Positions 8,278 to 18,785 of a DNA stretch of 64,000 bases are shown here, one piece after another. This stretch comes from Actinokineospora auranticolor (GTDB taxonomy: Bacteria; Actinomycetota; Actinomycetes; Mycobacteriales; Pseudonocardiaceae). Both the position numbers and the translations under genes were made by a program. The notes beneath the pieces are model-generated. The model was not told where the DNA came from. It did no database searches and saw only the letters and a list, made by a program, of their open reading frames with translations. Numbering within the stretch: position 1 is the first letter of the stretch; every line of letters starts with the position of its first letter. The stretch lies in NCBI RefSeq assembly GCF_002934265.1, contig NZ_PTIX01000007.1, forward strand, positions 1 through 64,000, given 5' to 3'.

Positions 8278-10520
8278 GCACCCGGACCGCGCCCATCGCG
8301 GCTACGACACCGGTGGCCGCGCTCCGCCCGACCGCCCGCACACCACTGGCCTGGATCGCGGCGATGGACGTGCTGGTCGCGCTGCGGGGGCTGTGGCCCG
8401 CGCGGCTGCTGGTCGTCGTGCTCGTGCTGGTGGTGCCCGGGGTTCTGCTGCTGCGCGCGATCCGGCTGCCGTCCGCCGCGGTGTCCCGGTTGCCGGTCTA
8501 CGTGCCGGTCGCGTCGTTGGTCGTGCTGTACGGCGCCGGACTGCCGGTCAACCTGCTCGGTCCGCTGATCGGTGTGGACCAGCCCCTGCGGCCGGTACCG
8601 GTCGCGGTCGCGCTCACCCTCGTCTGCCTGGCGCTGGTGGGGGTCGACCTGCGCCGCGCCCCCGCGGACTCCTGGGACTGGCGACCGCTGCTCCCAGGCT
8701 GGGCGGAACTCGGCTTCCTCGCCGTCGTGCTGGTCGCGGTGGCCGGGGCGCTGCGCCTGGACCACGGCCGCGGTGACGCGGTGGCGGTCCTCGGCGTCGT
8801 CGCCGTGGTGGCACTGGTGCTCGTCGGTGTGGTCATGTCCGCTCGGTGGACCGGAGCGCGGCTCGCTGCCGCGCTCTACGCGGTCGCCCTGGCGAGCATG
8901 CTGGCCTTCGCCCTGCGCGGTGACCTCGTCTACGGGTTCGACATCGCGGGCGAGTACGGCATCGCGGACTCGGTGCTGCGCAACGGCGTGTGGCACCTGG
9001 ACCACCGGGGCGACGCCTACGGGGCGATGCTGAGCACGTCGGTGCTCCCGGCCCTGCTGCACAACCTGACCGGCCTGCCGCCTGCCGCGGTGCTCTCCGT
9101 CGTCTACCCGGCGCTGTTCGCGTTGTTCCCGGTCGCCGTGTTCGCCGTCGCCCGGCGCTTCCTCACCCGCCGCTGGGCGTTCTGCGCCGCCGCGCTCGTG
9201 GTGGCGCAGCAGAACTTCGCCCAGCAGATGCCCGCGCTGGGACGCCAGGAGATCGCGCTGCTGGTTTTCGTCGTGCTGGTCGCGGCGGTCTTGGACCACG
9301 ACTTGCCCCGCGGCCCGCGGCTCGCCGTGGTGTCGTTGTGCGGGCCCGCGGTGGTGGTGTCCCACTACTCGACCGCGTACCTGGTCGTCACCGCGACCGG
9401 CTTGGCGATCGCCGTGCAGTGGCTCGTTTCCCGGCTGCGCGGCGGACCCCGGTACACCGCCGCCGTGGTCGTGGCGTTCGTCGCGACCGGTGTCGCGGCG
9501 GCCCTCTGGTACGGGCCGATCACCCACTCCGGGGACAACCTGCTGCGCTTCGGCGACTCCATCGGGCGCGAGGGCCTCGACGTGCTCCCCGGCCGCACTG
9601 ACGGCGAGAGCCTGGTCTCCGCCTACCTGCGCGGCAGCGGGCCCAAGGCGGTCGACGCCCGGACGTACGGCGACCTCGCGGCCGAGCGGTACCGCGACGA
9701 CCGGCCCTACGTGCGACCGCTGGCCGCGGCCGACGACCCGACCTACACCCTCGTCGACTCCGCGCCCACCGCTCCCGGGGCCTCCGCGCTCACCGGCGTG
9801 GCGTCGCTGGGCCGGTTGCTCGTGCAGCAGGCGGTCAACATCGTGGCGGGGATCGGCGCGCTCCTGCTGTTGTGGCGGCGGGACGCGGACGGGACGCGGA
9901 CGCTGGCGGCGCTCGCGGTGGCACTGCTGGTCGTGCTCGTCGCGGTCCGCTTCAGCGGAACCGCCGCGCAGGCCTACAACCAGGAACGGGCCCTGCTGCA
10001 AGCGCTTGCCGTGGTCGCGGTCCCGCTCGCCTGGGTGGGACAGCGCCTCAGCGGGCGTTGGCGGCGGACGCCCTCCGCCCTCACCCTCGCGGCGGTGGCG
10101 CTTCTGGCGTTCACCAACAGCGGCTTGTCCGCGATCGTCCTGGGTGGACCGCGGCAGGCCAACACCACCGCGCGCGGTGAGGACGTCGAGCGGTTCGCCA
10201 TGACCACTCCGGAACTGGCCGCCGCGGCCTGGGTCAACGCCAACCGCGGTCGGGACGATCTCGTCTACGCCGACCGCTACGCCCAACTGCGCCTGCTCGC
10301 CGTGCACGGTGGCGGTGTGCGCGGACTGATGCTCGACGTCACGCCGCGCACCGTCGACCGCGACGCCTGGGTCTACGCGAGCGCCACCAACACCCTCACC
10401 GGACGCGCGCGGGGCGTCGCCGAGGGCTACTACGCCTGCTACGGCTTCCCCGCGGCGTTCCTCAACGACCACTTCAACACCGTTTATTCCAACGGGTCCT
10501 CGGAGGTGTTCCACCGGTGA
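8274..10520 (+). CDS. polytopic membrane protein, DUF2206/GT-C-like
   Basis: The 748-residue protein has about 14-15 hydrophobic segments spread from residue 40 to about 630, with a long loop between about 420 and 500 and a hydrophilic C-terminal tail. Its segment PAVVVSHYSTAYLVVT and the tail NTVYSNGSSEVF resemble DUF2206-type membrane proteins with a GT-C-like layout. In this operon it could be the polymerase or an outer-face glycosyltransferase that uses a lipid-linked sugar made by the first gene. That role is inference: no catalytic site can be pinned down by eye. Four-base overlaps at both ends. Confidence 0.7.
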   Translation: MSTRTAPIAATTPVAALRPTARTPLAWIAAMDVLVALRGLWPARLLVVVLVLVVPGVLLLRAIRLPSAAVSRLPVYVPVASLVVLYGAGLPVNLLGPLIGVDQPLRPVPVAVALTLVCLALVGVDLRRAPADSWDWRPLLPGWAELGFLAVVLVAVAGALRLDHGRGDAVAVLGVVAVVALVLVGVVMSARWTGARLAAALYAVALASMLAFALRGDLVYGFDIAGEYGIADSVLRNGVWHLDHRGDAYGAMLSTSVLPALLHNLTGLPPAAVLSVVYPALFALFPVAVFAVARRFLTRRWAFCAAALVVAQQNFAQQMPALGRQEIALLVFVVLVAAVLDHDLPRGPRLAVVSLCGPAVVVSHYSTAYLVVTATGLAIAVQWLVSRLRGGPRYTAAVVVAFVATGVAAALWYGPITHSGDNLLRFGDSIGREGLDVLPGRTDGESLVSAYLRGSGPKAVDARTYGDLAAERYRDDRPYVRPLAAADDPTYTLVDSAPTAPGASALTGVASLGRLLVQQAVNIVAGIGALLLLWRRDADGTRTLAALAVALLVVLVAVRFSGTAAQAYNQERALLQALAVVAVPLAWVGQRLSGRWRRTPSALTLAAVALLAFTNSGLSAIVLGGPRQANTTARGEDVERFAMTTPELAAAAWVNANRGRDDLVYADRYAQLRLLAVHGGGVRGLMLDVTPRTVDRDAWVYASATNTLTGRARGVAEGYYACYGFPAAFLNDHFNTVYSNGSSEVFHR

Positions 10521-11392
10521 TCTCCATCGTCGTGATCAGCAAGGACGAGCGGGCGCTCGACGACACCCTCGGCGACCTGCGCGCCGAGATCGACACCGTC
10601 GACCAGCCCTGCGAGGTGGTCGTCGTCGACGCCTCCGCGGGTCGGCTCGACGACATCCGCGACGCCCACACGGGCGTGCGCTGGGTGCCCTTCACCCGCC
10701 CCGACGGCGTCCGCGTGTCCATCCCGCACCAGCGCAACGCCGGGGTGCGCGCGGCGACGGGGGACACCGTGGTGTTCACCGACTCCGGCTGCCGCCCGCG
10801 AGCGGGCTGGTTGGCAACCCTGGTCGACCCGATCCTGTCCGGCGCCGAGGCCGTAGTCGCGGGTGTGGCCACCGCGCCGAGCGACACCGTCGACTACTAC
10901 CCGCACGCGGACGCGAAACCCCGCTACCTCGACGAGTGCCCGACCATCAACCTCGCCTTCCGCCGCGAGGTGTTCGACGAGATCGGCGGGTTCGACGAGG
11001 CGTTCGAGTACGGCTCGGACGTGGACTTCTCCTGGCGGGTGCGGGACGCGGGCCGCCGCATCCGGTACGCCCCCGACGCCGTGGTCGAGCACGACTGGGG
11101 CACCACCCGCCGCCAACTGCGCCGCTCGTACCTCTACGGCAAGGCGCGCGCCCGGCTCTACCGCAAGCACCGCGCCCGCCGCCGCGGCCTGCTGCGCAAC
11201 GACCCGGTCGCCCTGCTGTGGCCGCTGTTCCTGCTGGGTCTCCCGCTGGCCCTGCGGTTCCGCTGGTACCCGGCGCTGCTGCTGATCCCGGCCTGGCGCA
11301 ACCGGTCCGCGCCGATCCCGCTGCACCTGCTGCTCGCCGGACACGTGCTCTACGGCCTCGGTGTGCTCGCCGAGGTGGGGAGGAAGCGGTGA
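10517..11392 (+). CDS. GT2 glycosyltransferase with C-terminal membrane segments
   Basis: The 291-residue protein has the GT-A order ISIVVISKDERAL, VVVDASAGRLD (the usual DDGS is replaced by DASAG), HQRNAGVRAATGD, FTDSGCRP in place of the DxD, and FEYGSDVDFSWRVRDAGRRI as the ED-type acceptor motif. Two hydrophobic stretches near the C-terminus (ALLWPLFLLGLPLAL and LLLAGHVLYGLGVLA) probably anchor it. The altered donor and metal motifs are unlike the other two GT2 proteins of the operon and may change the donor. GTG start with four-base overlap. Confidence 0.8.
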   Translation: MISIVVISKDERALDDTLGDLRAEIDTVDQPCEVVVVDASAGRLDDIRDAHTGVRWVPFTRPDGVRVSIPHQRNAGVRAATGDTVVFTDSGCRPRAGWLATLVDPILSGAEAVVAGVATAPSDTVDYYPHADAKPRYLDECPTINLAFRREVFDEIGGFDEAFEYGSDVDFSWRVRDAGRRIRYAPDAVVEHDWGTTRRQLRRSYLYGKARARLYRKHRARRRGLLRNDPVALLWPLFLLGLPLALRFRWYPALLLIPAWRNRSAPIPLHLLLAGHVLYGLGVLAEVGRKR

Positions 11393-13716
11393 AGGTCCTC
11401 GCCTTCCCCCGCGACCGCAACCCCTACCAATCGCTGCTGTACGGCGCCATGGCCGACCACGGGGTGTCCGTTTCCTACGCGGGACAACGGACTCCGTCGC
11501 ACACCCTGAACCTCCTGTTGCTGCCGCTTGACCTCCTCGTCGGCAGGCTGCGTGGGGTTCGGGTGGTGCACCTGCACTGGGTGTACCCGTTCCGGCTGCC
11601 GGTCGTCGGCGACCGCGGGTGGGCCCGGCGGTTGTGCGAGGCGTGGTTCCGGCTGTGCTTGGGGCTGGCCCGACTGCTCGGCACGCGTCTGGTGTGGACG
11701 GCGCACAACGTGCTGCCGCACGAGCCGGTGTTCCTCGACGACGCCGCCGCGAGAGCCGCGCTCGTGCGCTCGTGCGACCTCGTGATCGCCCACAACGAAG
11801 CCACGATCGCGGCCTTGGCCGACCTCGGGATCACGCCGCGCCGGTCGACCGTCATCCCACACGGGCCGTTCGACCTGGGAGCGCCCGCCGCCGCGCCGGA
11901 CGCGACCCGGGACCGGCGGACCCTGCTGTTCTTCGGTGCCGTCTCCGAGTACAAGGGCGTGGAGGACCTGCTCGCAGTGGCGTCCGGGCTCCGCGACGTC
12001 GACGTGGTGGTGGCGGGGGAGTGCGTGGACCCCGCGCTGCGGGCCCGCGTCGAGGCCGCGGCCGGACCGGGCACGCGGCTGCGGTTGGCCCGCGTTCCCG
12101 ACGACGAGGTGGCCGAGTTGATGGCCGCCGCCGACGCGGTGGTGCTGCCGTTCCGGCGGGTCACCACCAGCGGGAGCGCGTTGCTGTCCCTCGGGTACGG
12201 CAAACCGCTGATCGTCCCGGACCTTCCCGCGCTGGCGGACCTGCCCGACGGGGCCGTGCTGCGCTACCCGGCCGGGTCGCGCCCCGGGCTCGCCGCCGCG
12301 CTCGCCCGCTTCGCCCGCCTCGACCCGTCGGCCGTCGCCGGGATGTCCGCCGCGGCGGCCGCGCACGGCACCGGCTGGCCCGAGATCGCCGCGCGCACCA
12401 TCGCGGCGCTGGGCGAACTCCCGCCGCGCGACGGCATGCTGCGCGACTCGGCGCACCTGTTCGCCAACACGGTCGCGCTGTCGCTGTTCGGCTTCGCGTT
12501 CTGGACGTTGGCGGCGCGGCTCTACCCGAGCGCCGACGTGGGCCGGTTCTCGGCAGCGGTCGCTTCGGCCACCCTGCTGACGGCCTTCGCCACGCTGGGA
12601 CTGCCGTACGCGATCGCCCGGTTCCTGCCCGCGGCGCGGCACCGCCGGGAGTTGCTGCTGGCCATGGTGCTCGCCGTGCTGGTCGTCGGCGGGGCGGTGG
12701 GCGGTGGTGTGCTGTTCCTCGGCGGGCTGGTCGAGTCCCCGGCGCTCGCGGCGGCGGTGCTGGGGCTGGTGGTCGTCTCCGCGGTCAGTGCGGTGCTGGA
12801 CAGCGGACTGCTCGCCAGGAAAGCCGCCGCCAAGGTCCTGACCAAGAGCATCGCGGGGGGACTGGTCAAGCTCGTCGCGCTGGTCGCCGTCGCGGGGCTC
12901 GGAGTGGTCGGGTTGACCGCCTCCTACGCACTGGGGGCGGCGGTCGCGGCGGCGCTGGCCCTGGTGCGGTTGTGGCGGCTCCTCCCGGGCGAGCGGACGC
13001 GCTGGCGCGACGTGCGACTGCGGCGTGAACACCTGTCGTTCTCCAGCGCGAGCTACCTGGGCAACGTCTTCGGCGTCATCCCCTCGACCGTCGTGCCCAT
13101 CCTCGTGCTGGGCGTGCTCGGGGCCCAGACGACCGCGTGGCTGTCCATGGCCTTCCTGCTGGTCGGCTTCCTCAACTTCATCCCGTCGGCGGTCAGCCAG
13201 GCGCTGTTCGCCCACGCCGCGCGGGACCCGGGCGGCCTCGCGGCTCGGCGCCGCAAGGCCATGAAGGCGGTGTTCGCCCTGTTGACGCCCGGTGTCGTGG
13301 TGCTGGTCGCGATCGCGCCGGTGCTGCTGTCCGTCTTCGGCCCGGAGTACGTGGCCGCGACCACGGCGACCCGCGTGCTGGCGGTTGGCGCGCTGGTCAG
13401 CGCCACCGCGTACGTCATCGACGCCGCTCTGATCGCCCAGAACCGCAAGGTCGCCTTCGTGGCGGTGAACGGGGTCAACGCGCTGCTGGTCGTGGTCGCC
13501 GTCGTCTTGACCGCGCACCACGGCTTGACCGCGGTCGCGTTGGGGTGGGCCGGGGCGCAGGTGGTGTCCGTCCTCGTCGCGCTCGCTGTGGACAGACGTG
13601 TCTTCCACCGGCTCACCGCGCCGGTGCTGAGCGGCGGGCGAAGGCCTTCCGGATCTCCGACAGGACCACGACCGACAGCGCCACCGCCGTGCAGAGGAGC
13701 CATTGGGGGAGGGTGA
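11389..13716 (+). CDS. GT4 glycosyltransferase fused to a Wzx/MATE-type flippase
   Basis: One uninterrupted 775-codon frame carries two proteins' worth of domains. Residues 1 to about 345 are a GT-B transferase (HLHWVYPFRLP, WTAHNVLPHEPVF, STVIPHGPFDLG, FFGAVSEYKGVEDLL, TTSGSALLSLGYGKPLI). From Met350 the sequence becomes a 12-14 segment polysaccharide flippase (SAHLFANTVALSLFGFAFW...; SFSSASYLGNVFGVIPSTVV; IAQNRKVAFVAVNG). Flippases of this type turn lipid-linked glycans across the membrane. The last operon gene; its 3' end overlaps the convergent ATPase gene by 104 bases. Internal initiation at the ATG 12436 could also release a free flippase. Confidence 0.8.
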   Translation: MKVLAFPRDRNPYQSLLYGAMADHGVSVSYAGQRTPSHTLNLLLLPLDLLVGRLRGVRVVHLHWVYPFRLPVVGDRGWARRLCEAWFRLCLGLARLLGTRLVWTAHNVLPHEPVFLDDAAARAALVRSCDLVIAHNEATIAALADLGITPRRSTVIPHGPFDLGAPAAAPDATRDRRTLLFFGAVSEYKGVEDLLAVASGLRDVDVVVAGECVDPALRARVEAAAGPGTRLRLARVPDDEVAELMAAADAVVLPFRRVTTSGSALLSLGYGKPLIVPDLPALADLPDGAVLRYPAGSRPGLAAALARFARLDPSAVAGMSAAAAAHGTGWPEIAARTIAALGELPPRDGMLRDSAHLFANTVALSLFGFAFWTLAARLYPSADVGRFSAAVASATLLTAFATLGLPYAIARFLPAARHRRELLLAMVLAVLVVGGAVGGGVLFLGGLVESPALAAAVLGLVVVSAVSAVLDSGLLARKAAAKVLTKSIAGGLVKLVALVAVAGLGVVGLTASYALGAAVAAALALVRLWRLLPGERTRWRDVRLRREHLSFSSASYLGNVFGVIPSTVVPILVLGVLGAQTTAWLSMAFLLVGFLNFIPSAVSQALFAHAARDPGGLAARRRKAMKAVFALLTPGVVVLVAIAPVLLSVFGPEYVAATTATRVLAVGALVSATAYVIDAALIAQNRKVAFVAVNGVNALLVVVAVVLTAHHGLTAVALGWAGAQVVSVLVALAVDRRVFHRLTAPVLSGGRRPSGSPTGPRPTAPPPCRGAIGGG

Positions 13717-16309
13717 GTTGGGCGGTTCGCAGAAATGCTTGGAGGGGGTTGAACACCGTGGCCAGGACCAGGCTGGCGAACGAGGCGGCGGTGGCGATGG
13801 CGAAGGGTTTGTCGGCGAAGGTGTCCAGGGTGAAGACCGTGCGGGTCTCGTCCTTGGTGGTCATCGAGAAGAACAGGTTGAACAGCGAGAACGTCACCAG
13901 GCCCATCGTGCGGGCCACGTCGTCGGGGACCGGGGTCCAGGCGATGACGGCGAGGGTGCCGATGGCCATGATCAGGCCCACTCCGACGAGTCGGGTCAGC
14001 AAGGGGCGCGGGAGGATCGGTTCGTCGGGTGGACGGGGGCGGCGGCGCATCAGGTCCGGGGCGGGGGTGCCGTAGCCGAGGCCGATGGACTGGAAGACGC
14101 CGGTGGTGAAGTTGACCCAGAGGGTTTGCAGGGGCAGGAAGGGGACGCCGCCGAGGACGCCTACCACGCTGGCGCCGAGGAACGAGAAGATGAAGCCGAA
14201 CAGCGTGCCCATCTGGTAGCGCAGGTAGCGCACCAGGTTGTCGTAGAGGCCGCGGCCCAGTTCGACGGCTCGGACGATGGTCGAGAAGTTGTCGTCGGTC
14301 AGGACCATGACCGCGGCTTCCTTCGTCACCTCGGTGCCGGTGATGCCCATCGCCACGCCGATGTCCGCCTTCTTCAACGCGGGGGCGTCGTTCACGCCGT
14401 CGCCGGTCATCGCGACGATGTGGCCCTTGCGGCGCAACAGTTCTACGAGTCGTACCTTGTTCTCCGGGGTCACGCGGGCCAGCACGCCGATGTCGTCGAC
14501 GCGGTTCAGGGCCTCGTCGTCGTCCATCGCGTCGAACTCGGCGCCGGTGGTCACGTCGCCGTCGATGCCGAGGCGGGAGGCGATGGCGGTGGCGGTGGCG
14601 GCGTGGTCGCCGGTGATCATCCGGACCCGGATGCCCGCCGCCTTCGCCGCCTCGATCGACGCCTTGGCCGTGGGGCGCGGCGGGTCGACGATGCCGACGA
14701 GCGCCAGCATCTCCAGCCCGTCGAGCAGGCCCAGCAGGTCCCCACCCGCGTCGAAGCGGTTCGGGTCGAAGTCCTTGCGCGCGGTCGCCAGCACCCGCAG
14801 ACCCTGCTCGCCCAACGCCTGGTTCTCCGCCAGGTAGCGCTGGGTGAACTCGTCATCGGCGGGTACCGGGCCGGAATCGGCGTCGAGCACGGTGGCCGCG
14901 CGGGCCAGCAGCTTGTCCGGGGCGCCCTTCACGAAGCACCGGATCACCTCCCGGCCCCACTCGTCACGCATGCGGTGGAAGGTGGCCATGAGCTTGTACG
15001 CGGCGTCGAACGGCAGCTCCGCGACCCTCGGGTACTCCTCCCGCGTCCGCGCGGCGTCCACCCCGCCCTTGGCCGCCAACGCCACCAGCGCGCCCTCGGT
15101 CGGGTCGCCGACCAGCTCGCCGTCGGTGATCACCGCGTCGGAGGCCAGGACCATCGGCATCAGGAACTGGTCCAGCGGCACCTCGGGCTTGCCCGCCACG
15201 CGGGTGATCCGCCCGTGCGCCTCGTAGCCCGAACCCTCCACTGTGTACTTCCGGCCCAGGACGACCAGCTGTACGGCGGTCATCTGGTTCAGCGTCAGCG
15301 TTCCCGTCTTGTCCGAGTTGATCGCCGACGTCGAGCCGAGCGTCTCGGTCGAGCGCAGCTGCTTCATGATCGCGCCTGCCTTGGCCAGCCGTTCGGTGCC
15401 CCACGCCAGGATCGTGGTCACCACGGCCGGGAGGCCGGTCGGGATCGCGGAGATGGAGAACGCGACGGCGGCGTTGAACACGGCGGTGAACGTGTTGCCC
15501 CGGGCCAGGTTCAGCACCATCGACACCACCAGCGCCGCCGCCGCGATCCACAGGATCTGCCCGGTCAACCGGTCCAGCTGCCGGGTCAGCGGCGTCTTGG
15601 CCGCCGCGCCTGCGCGCAGCATGGTCGAGATGTGGCCCACCTCGGTCGACTGCCCGGTCGAGGTGACCACGAACTCCCCGGACCCGCGGGTGACGTTGGT
15701 GTTCATGTACACCATGTCGACCCGGTCGCCCAGCGGCGTGTCCGGCCCGCTGACCGGGTCGGTGCCCTTGGCGACCGGCAACGACTCCCCGGTCAGCGCG
15801 GACTCCGCCACCTCCAGCGTCGCCGCGCGCAGCAGCCGCCCGTCGGCCGGGATAACGTCGCCGGCCTCGACGCTCACCACGTCACCCGGCACCAGCTCCG
15901 CCGCGGGCACCTCCGACAGGATCCCGTCCCGCCGCACGGCCGCCTTGACGATCATCATCTTCTGCAAGGCCGCGACGGCCGCCGCGGCCTTGCCCTCCTG
16001 GCGCAGGCCGAGCACGGCGTTGAGCAGCGTCAGCAGGATCAGCAGGAGCCCGGTTCCGCCCTGCGACAACGGGTACACGCTCACCGCGCCCGCGACCAGC
16101 AGCACGATCTGCATCGGATCGGCGTACTGGCGCAGGAAAGCGCGCCACCGGGGCTCCGCCTTGCCCTCGCCGAGGGTGTTCGGGCCGTGTTGTCGGGTGC
16201 GCTCGGCCACGTCCGCGGAACTCAGGCCGGAGCGGGCGTTGACGTTCTGCGACCGCAGCGCCTGCTCCGGGGTGAGGGTGTGCCAGAGGGGTGTCAGGGT
16301 GTCGGTCAT
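13613..16309 (-). CDS. P2-type cation-transporting ATPase, atypical ion site
   Basis: This 898-residue ion pump has an N-terminal cation-ATPase domain, the actuator motif [12 protein letters not shown], the phosphorylation motif [12 protein letters not shown] with Asp333, and the hinge [20 protein letters not shown]. Its M4 motif reads IPTGLP with Thr291 where calcium pumps have Glu, and M6 reads WVNFTTGVF with Gly737 where they have Asp, so it is probably not a standard Ca2+ pump. The ATG overlaps the stop of arcC (ATGA), so it is co-translated with the ATP-forming step of arginine breakdown. The ion is unknown. Confidence 0.85.
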   Translation of the reverse strand: MTDTLTPLWHTLTPEQALRSQNVNARSGLSSADVAERTRQHGPNTLGEGKAEPRWRAFLRQYADPMQIVLLVAGAVSVYPLSQGGTGLLLILLTLLNAVLGLRQEGKAAAAVAALQKMMIVKAAVRRDGILSEVPAAELVPGDVVSVEAGDVIPADGRLLRAATLEVAESALTGESLPVAKGTDPVSGPDTPLGDRVDMVYMNTNVTRGSGEFVVTSTGQSTEVGHISTMLRAGAAAKTPLTRQLDRLTGQILWIAAAALVVSMVLNLARGNTFTAVFNAAVAFSISAIPTGLPAVVTTILAWGTERLAKAGAIMKQLRSTETLGSTSAINSDKTGTLTLNQMTAVQLVVLGRKYTVEGSGYEAHGRITRVAGKPEVPLDQFLMPMVLASDAVITDGELVGDPTEGALVALAAKGGVDAARTREEYPRVAELPFDAAYKLMATFHRMRDEWGREVIRCFVKGAPDKLLARAATVLDADSGPVPADDEFTQRYLAENQALGEQGLRVLATARKDFDPNRFDAGGDLLGLLDGLEMLALVGIVDPPRPTAKASIEAAKAAGIRVRMITGDHAATATAIASRLGIDGDVTTGAEFDAMDDDEALNRVDDIGVLARVTPENKVRLVELLRRKGHIVAMTGDGVNDAPALKKADIGVAMGITGTEVTKEAAVMVLTDDNFSTIVRAVELGRGLYDNLVRYLRYQMGTLFGFIFSFLGASVVGVLGGVPFLPLQTLWVNFTTGVFQSIGLGYGTPAPDLMRRRPRPPDEPILPRPLLTRLVGVGLIMAIGTLAVIAWTPVPDDVARTMGLVTFSLFNLFFSMTTKDETRTVFTLDTFADKPFAIATAASFASLVLATVFNPLQAFLRTAQLTLPQWLLCTAVALSVVVLSEIRKAFARRSAPAR

Positions 16310-17229
16310 CGGCCCTCCAACGCGGTGACGGTCGTGCCCGCGGTGCCCGCCACGATCCCGGCCAGGTCGTCGAGCGACCCGATCGCCGCGCGCTTGCCCG
16401 TCCTGGCCACGAACCCGACGGCCGCGTCGACCTTCGGCCCCATCGAGCCCGCCGCGAACGAGTGCTTCGCCAGCTCGCCCGGTGTGACGTGGTCGAGCCG
16501 CTCGCGGGTCGGCTTGTCCCAGTCCAGGTACACACCGTCCACATCGGTCGCCATGACGAGCAGGTCGGCCCCCACCTGCTCGGCCAGCAGGTCCGCCGCG
16601 AGGTCCTTGTCGATGACCGCCTCCACCCCTTCCAGCGCCCGCGACCCCGAGGCCGGGTGCGTGGTCGGGATTCCGCCGCCGCCCGCGCAGATCACCACCG
16701 CGTGGTGCTCCAGCAGCCAGGTGATCGGCTGGATCTCCAGGATCCGCTGCGGCCGGGGCGACGGCACGACCCGCCGCCACGACTCGCCGTCGCGGGCGAA
16801 GGTCCAGCCCTTGTCGGTGGTCAGGGAGTCGGCGGTGGCGCGGTCGTAACCGGGGCCGACGAACTTGGTCGGCTTGGCGAACGCCGGGTCGGCGGGGTCG
16901 ACGGTGACCATCGTCAGCAGCGTGGCCACCTGCTTGTCGGCCGGCAGCAGCCCGCGCAGCTCCTGCTGCACCAGGTACCCGATCATGCCCTGGGTGCCCG
17001 CGTCGAGCACGTCCAGCGGGTACGGCTCGGCGCCCTGGTACGCCTCGGACTGCAGGGACAACAGCCCGACCTGCGGTCCGTTGCCGTGCACCACGACGAC
17101 GCTGTGCCGGGCGGCCAGCGGCGCGATGGCCGCCGCCGCGATCCGGGTGTTGCGGCGCTGCGCCGCGGTGGTCATCGGCTCACCACGGCGCAGCAGGGCG
17201 TTGCCGCCCAACGCGATCACTATCCGCAT
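16306..17229 (-). CDS. arcC: carbamate kinase
   Basis: The 307-residue protein transfers phosphate from carbamoyl phosphate to ADP, the ATP-yielding last step of the arginine deiminase pathway, in the cytoplasm. It starts [15 protein letters not shown], then [17 protein letters not shown] and AGGGGIPT, the amino-acid-kinase family signatures; [14 protein letters not shown] near the C-terminus is the carbamate kinase hallmark. AGGAGAGAC precedes the ATG. It lies between the antiporter (20 bases upstream) and the ATPase. Confidence 0.95.
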   Translation of the reverse strand: MRIVIALGGNALLRRGEPMTTAAQRRNTRIAAAAIAPLAARHSVVVVHGNGPQVGLLSLQSEAYQGAEPYPLDVLDAGTQGMIGYLVQQELRGLLPADKQVATLLTMVTVDPADPAFAKPTKFVGPGYDRATADSLTTDKGWTFARDGESWRRVVPSPRPQRILEIQPITWLLEHHAVVICAGGGGIPTTHPASGSRALEGVEAVIDKDLAADLLAEQVGADLLVMATDVDGVYLDWDKPTRERLDHVTPGELAKHSFAAGSMGPKVDAAVGFVARTGKRAAIGSLDDLAGIVAGTAGTTVTALEGR

Positions 17230-17249
17230 GTCTCTCCTCTGTGGATTCT

Positions 17250-18611
17250 TCACCGGTGGTCCGGCACCGGGTCGGGGCGGGTCAGGCGGTGGCGCTGCGC
17301 GGTGTAGACGGGGATGCCGATCACCAGGGTGATCCCGGCCAGCAGGAACGGCGCCCAGTACACGAGCGGCGGTTGGCCGGTGTTGCGCGAGTACCAGATG
17401 AACAGGAAGGAGAACACGAGTGCCGGCACCGCGACCGCGAGGTCCAGCGCGAGCCGCCGCGTCTGGTGCCGCTGCCGATCGCGCAGGCGCCACTTGATCT
17501 GCGCCAGCGCCGAGAAGGCGTACGGGATCGCGGCGGTGATGCCGGTCATCAGCACCAGCGTCGTGAACACGGTTTCACCGGCGGACCCGAGGTAGTTCAC
17601 CACCACCGCCACCGACGCGAGCACGGTCGAGGACACGATCCCGAACGCGGGCACGCCCTTCGGCGACATCCGCGCGAACCGAGCCGGGAACAGGCCGTCC
17701 TTCGCCGCCGCCAACGGCATCTCCGCGCAGATCATGGTCCACCCGGTGAGCGCGCCGAACCCGGACACGACCACCGCCGCCGCCATCACGTGCCCGGCCC
17801 ACGTACCGCCGAAGATCTCGTTGGCCGCGTCCGAGAACGGCGCGTTCGCGCCCTGGAGTCGTTCGTTGGGCAGGATCCCGAACACCGCGACCAGCGAGAG
17901 CAGGTACACCACGGCCGTGGCGACGGTCGCGATCACGGTGGCGCGCGGGATGTTGCGATCCGGGTCGCGCACCTTGCCCGCCGCCACGGCCGCCGTCTCG
18001 ACGCCGAGGTAGCTGAACAGCGCGATGGCCATGCCGCCGCCGATCGCGGTCCAGGTGGTCTCACCGCTGACGTTCGCGGGCGTGAAGTTGGCCGCCTTGA
18101 CGAAGAACAGGCCCACCACCGACATGAACGCCAGCGCCGCGAACTTCAACGCGGTCGTCACCACCTGGACCCAGCCCATGTTCCGCACCCCGGTCAGGTT
18201 CACCGCGGCCGGGAGCCAGAGCCCGACGAGCACCAACACGACGGAGAACACCTTGTTGTGACCGGTGTTCACGAAGTGCTCCACGTAGAGCACCCACCCG
18301 ACCGCGATCGCCGCGTTGCCCGCCCACGCCGTGATCCAGTACGACCAGGCGTTCGCGAAGCCTAGCCGGTTCCCGAACGCCACCCTGGTGTAGGCGTACG
18401 GTCCGCCGCCCGCGGGCATCCGCCGCGACAGGGCGGCGAACAGCAGCGCCAGGGCGAGCGCGCCCACCGTGGTGAGCGCCATCGAGACCAGGCTGATCGG
18501 CCCGTACGCGGCGAGCGACGTGGGCAGGTTGAACACCCCGACGCCGATGATGCTGCCGACGATCAACGCGGTCGCCGTCGTCAGGCCGAACCGGTTGTCT
18601 TGTGTGGACAT
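17250..18611 (-). CDS. APC-family amino acid antiporter, probably arginine/ornithine
   Basis: The 453-residue membrane protein has about 12 hydrophobic segments. It opens with [19 protein letters not shown], the APC-family first helix with its GSIIGxGxF substrate loop, and continues through [13 protein letters not shown] and [27 protein letters not shown] split by motif. This is the basic amino acid/polyamine antiporter (APA) pattern. Lying between arcA and arcC it most likely exchanges arginine for ornithine, as ArcD does, but substrate specificity is inferred from context. Divergent from arcA across 174 bases that should hold both promoters. Confidence 0.85.
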   Translation of the reverse strand: MSTQDNRFGLTTATALIVGSIIGVGVFNLPTSLAAYGPISLVSMALTTVGALALALLFAALSRRMPAGGGPYAYTRVAFGNRLGFANAWSYWITAWAGNAAIAVGWVLYVEHFVNTGHNKVFSVVLVLVGLWLPAAVNLTGVRNMGWVQVVTTALKFAALAFMSVVGLFFVKAANFTPANVSGETTWTAIGGGMAIALFSYLGVETAAVAAGKVRDPDRNIPRATVIATVATAVVYLLSLVAVFGILPNERLQGANAPFSDAANEIFGGTWAGHVMAAAVVVSGFGALTGWTMICAEMPLAAAKDGLFPARFARMSPKGVPAFGIVSSTVLASVAVVVNYLGSAGETVFTTLVLMTGITAAIPYAFSALAQIKWRLRDRQRHQTRRLALDLAVAVPALVFSFLFIWYSRNTGQPPLVYWAPFLLAGITLVIGIPVYTAQRHRLTRPDPVPDHR

Positions 18612-18785
18612 CCCACCTCGCTCGCTGCTGGGTTGGCGGTTGCTCGCCACGAAGTCTCGGGGCGCGCCGCCGCCGGGCACATCGCCCGCTCGGGGTGGCC
18701 CGCCCCGCGCGCGCCGCGTGTTGCATGGCGGCTGGGGGACGACCCGGGGACCGACCTCGGGGAATGGCTCAGCGGAGGAGACGGG

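Noticed and set aside
13703-16849. 1048-codon plus-strand frame opposite the ATPase gene
   Set aside because: Antisense shadow of the ATPase; low-complexity Arg/Gly/His/Gln protein with no recognisable motif.
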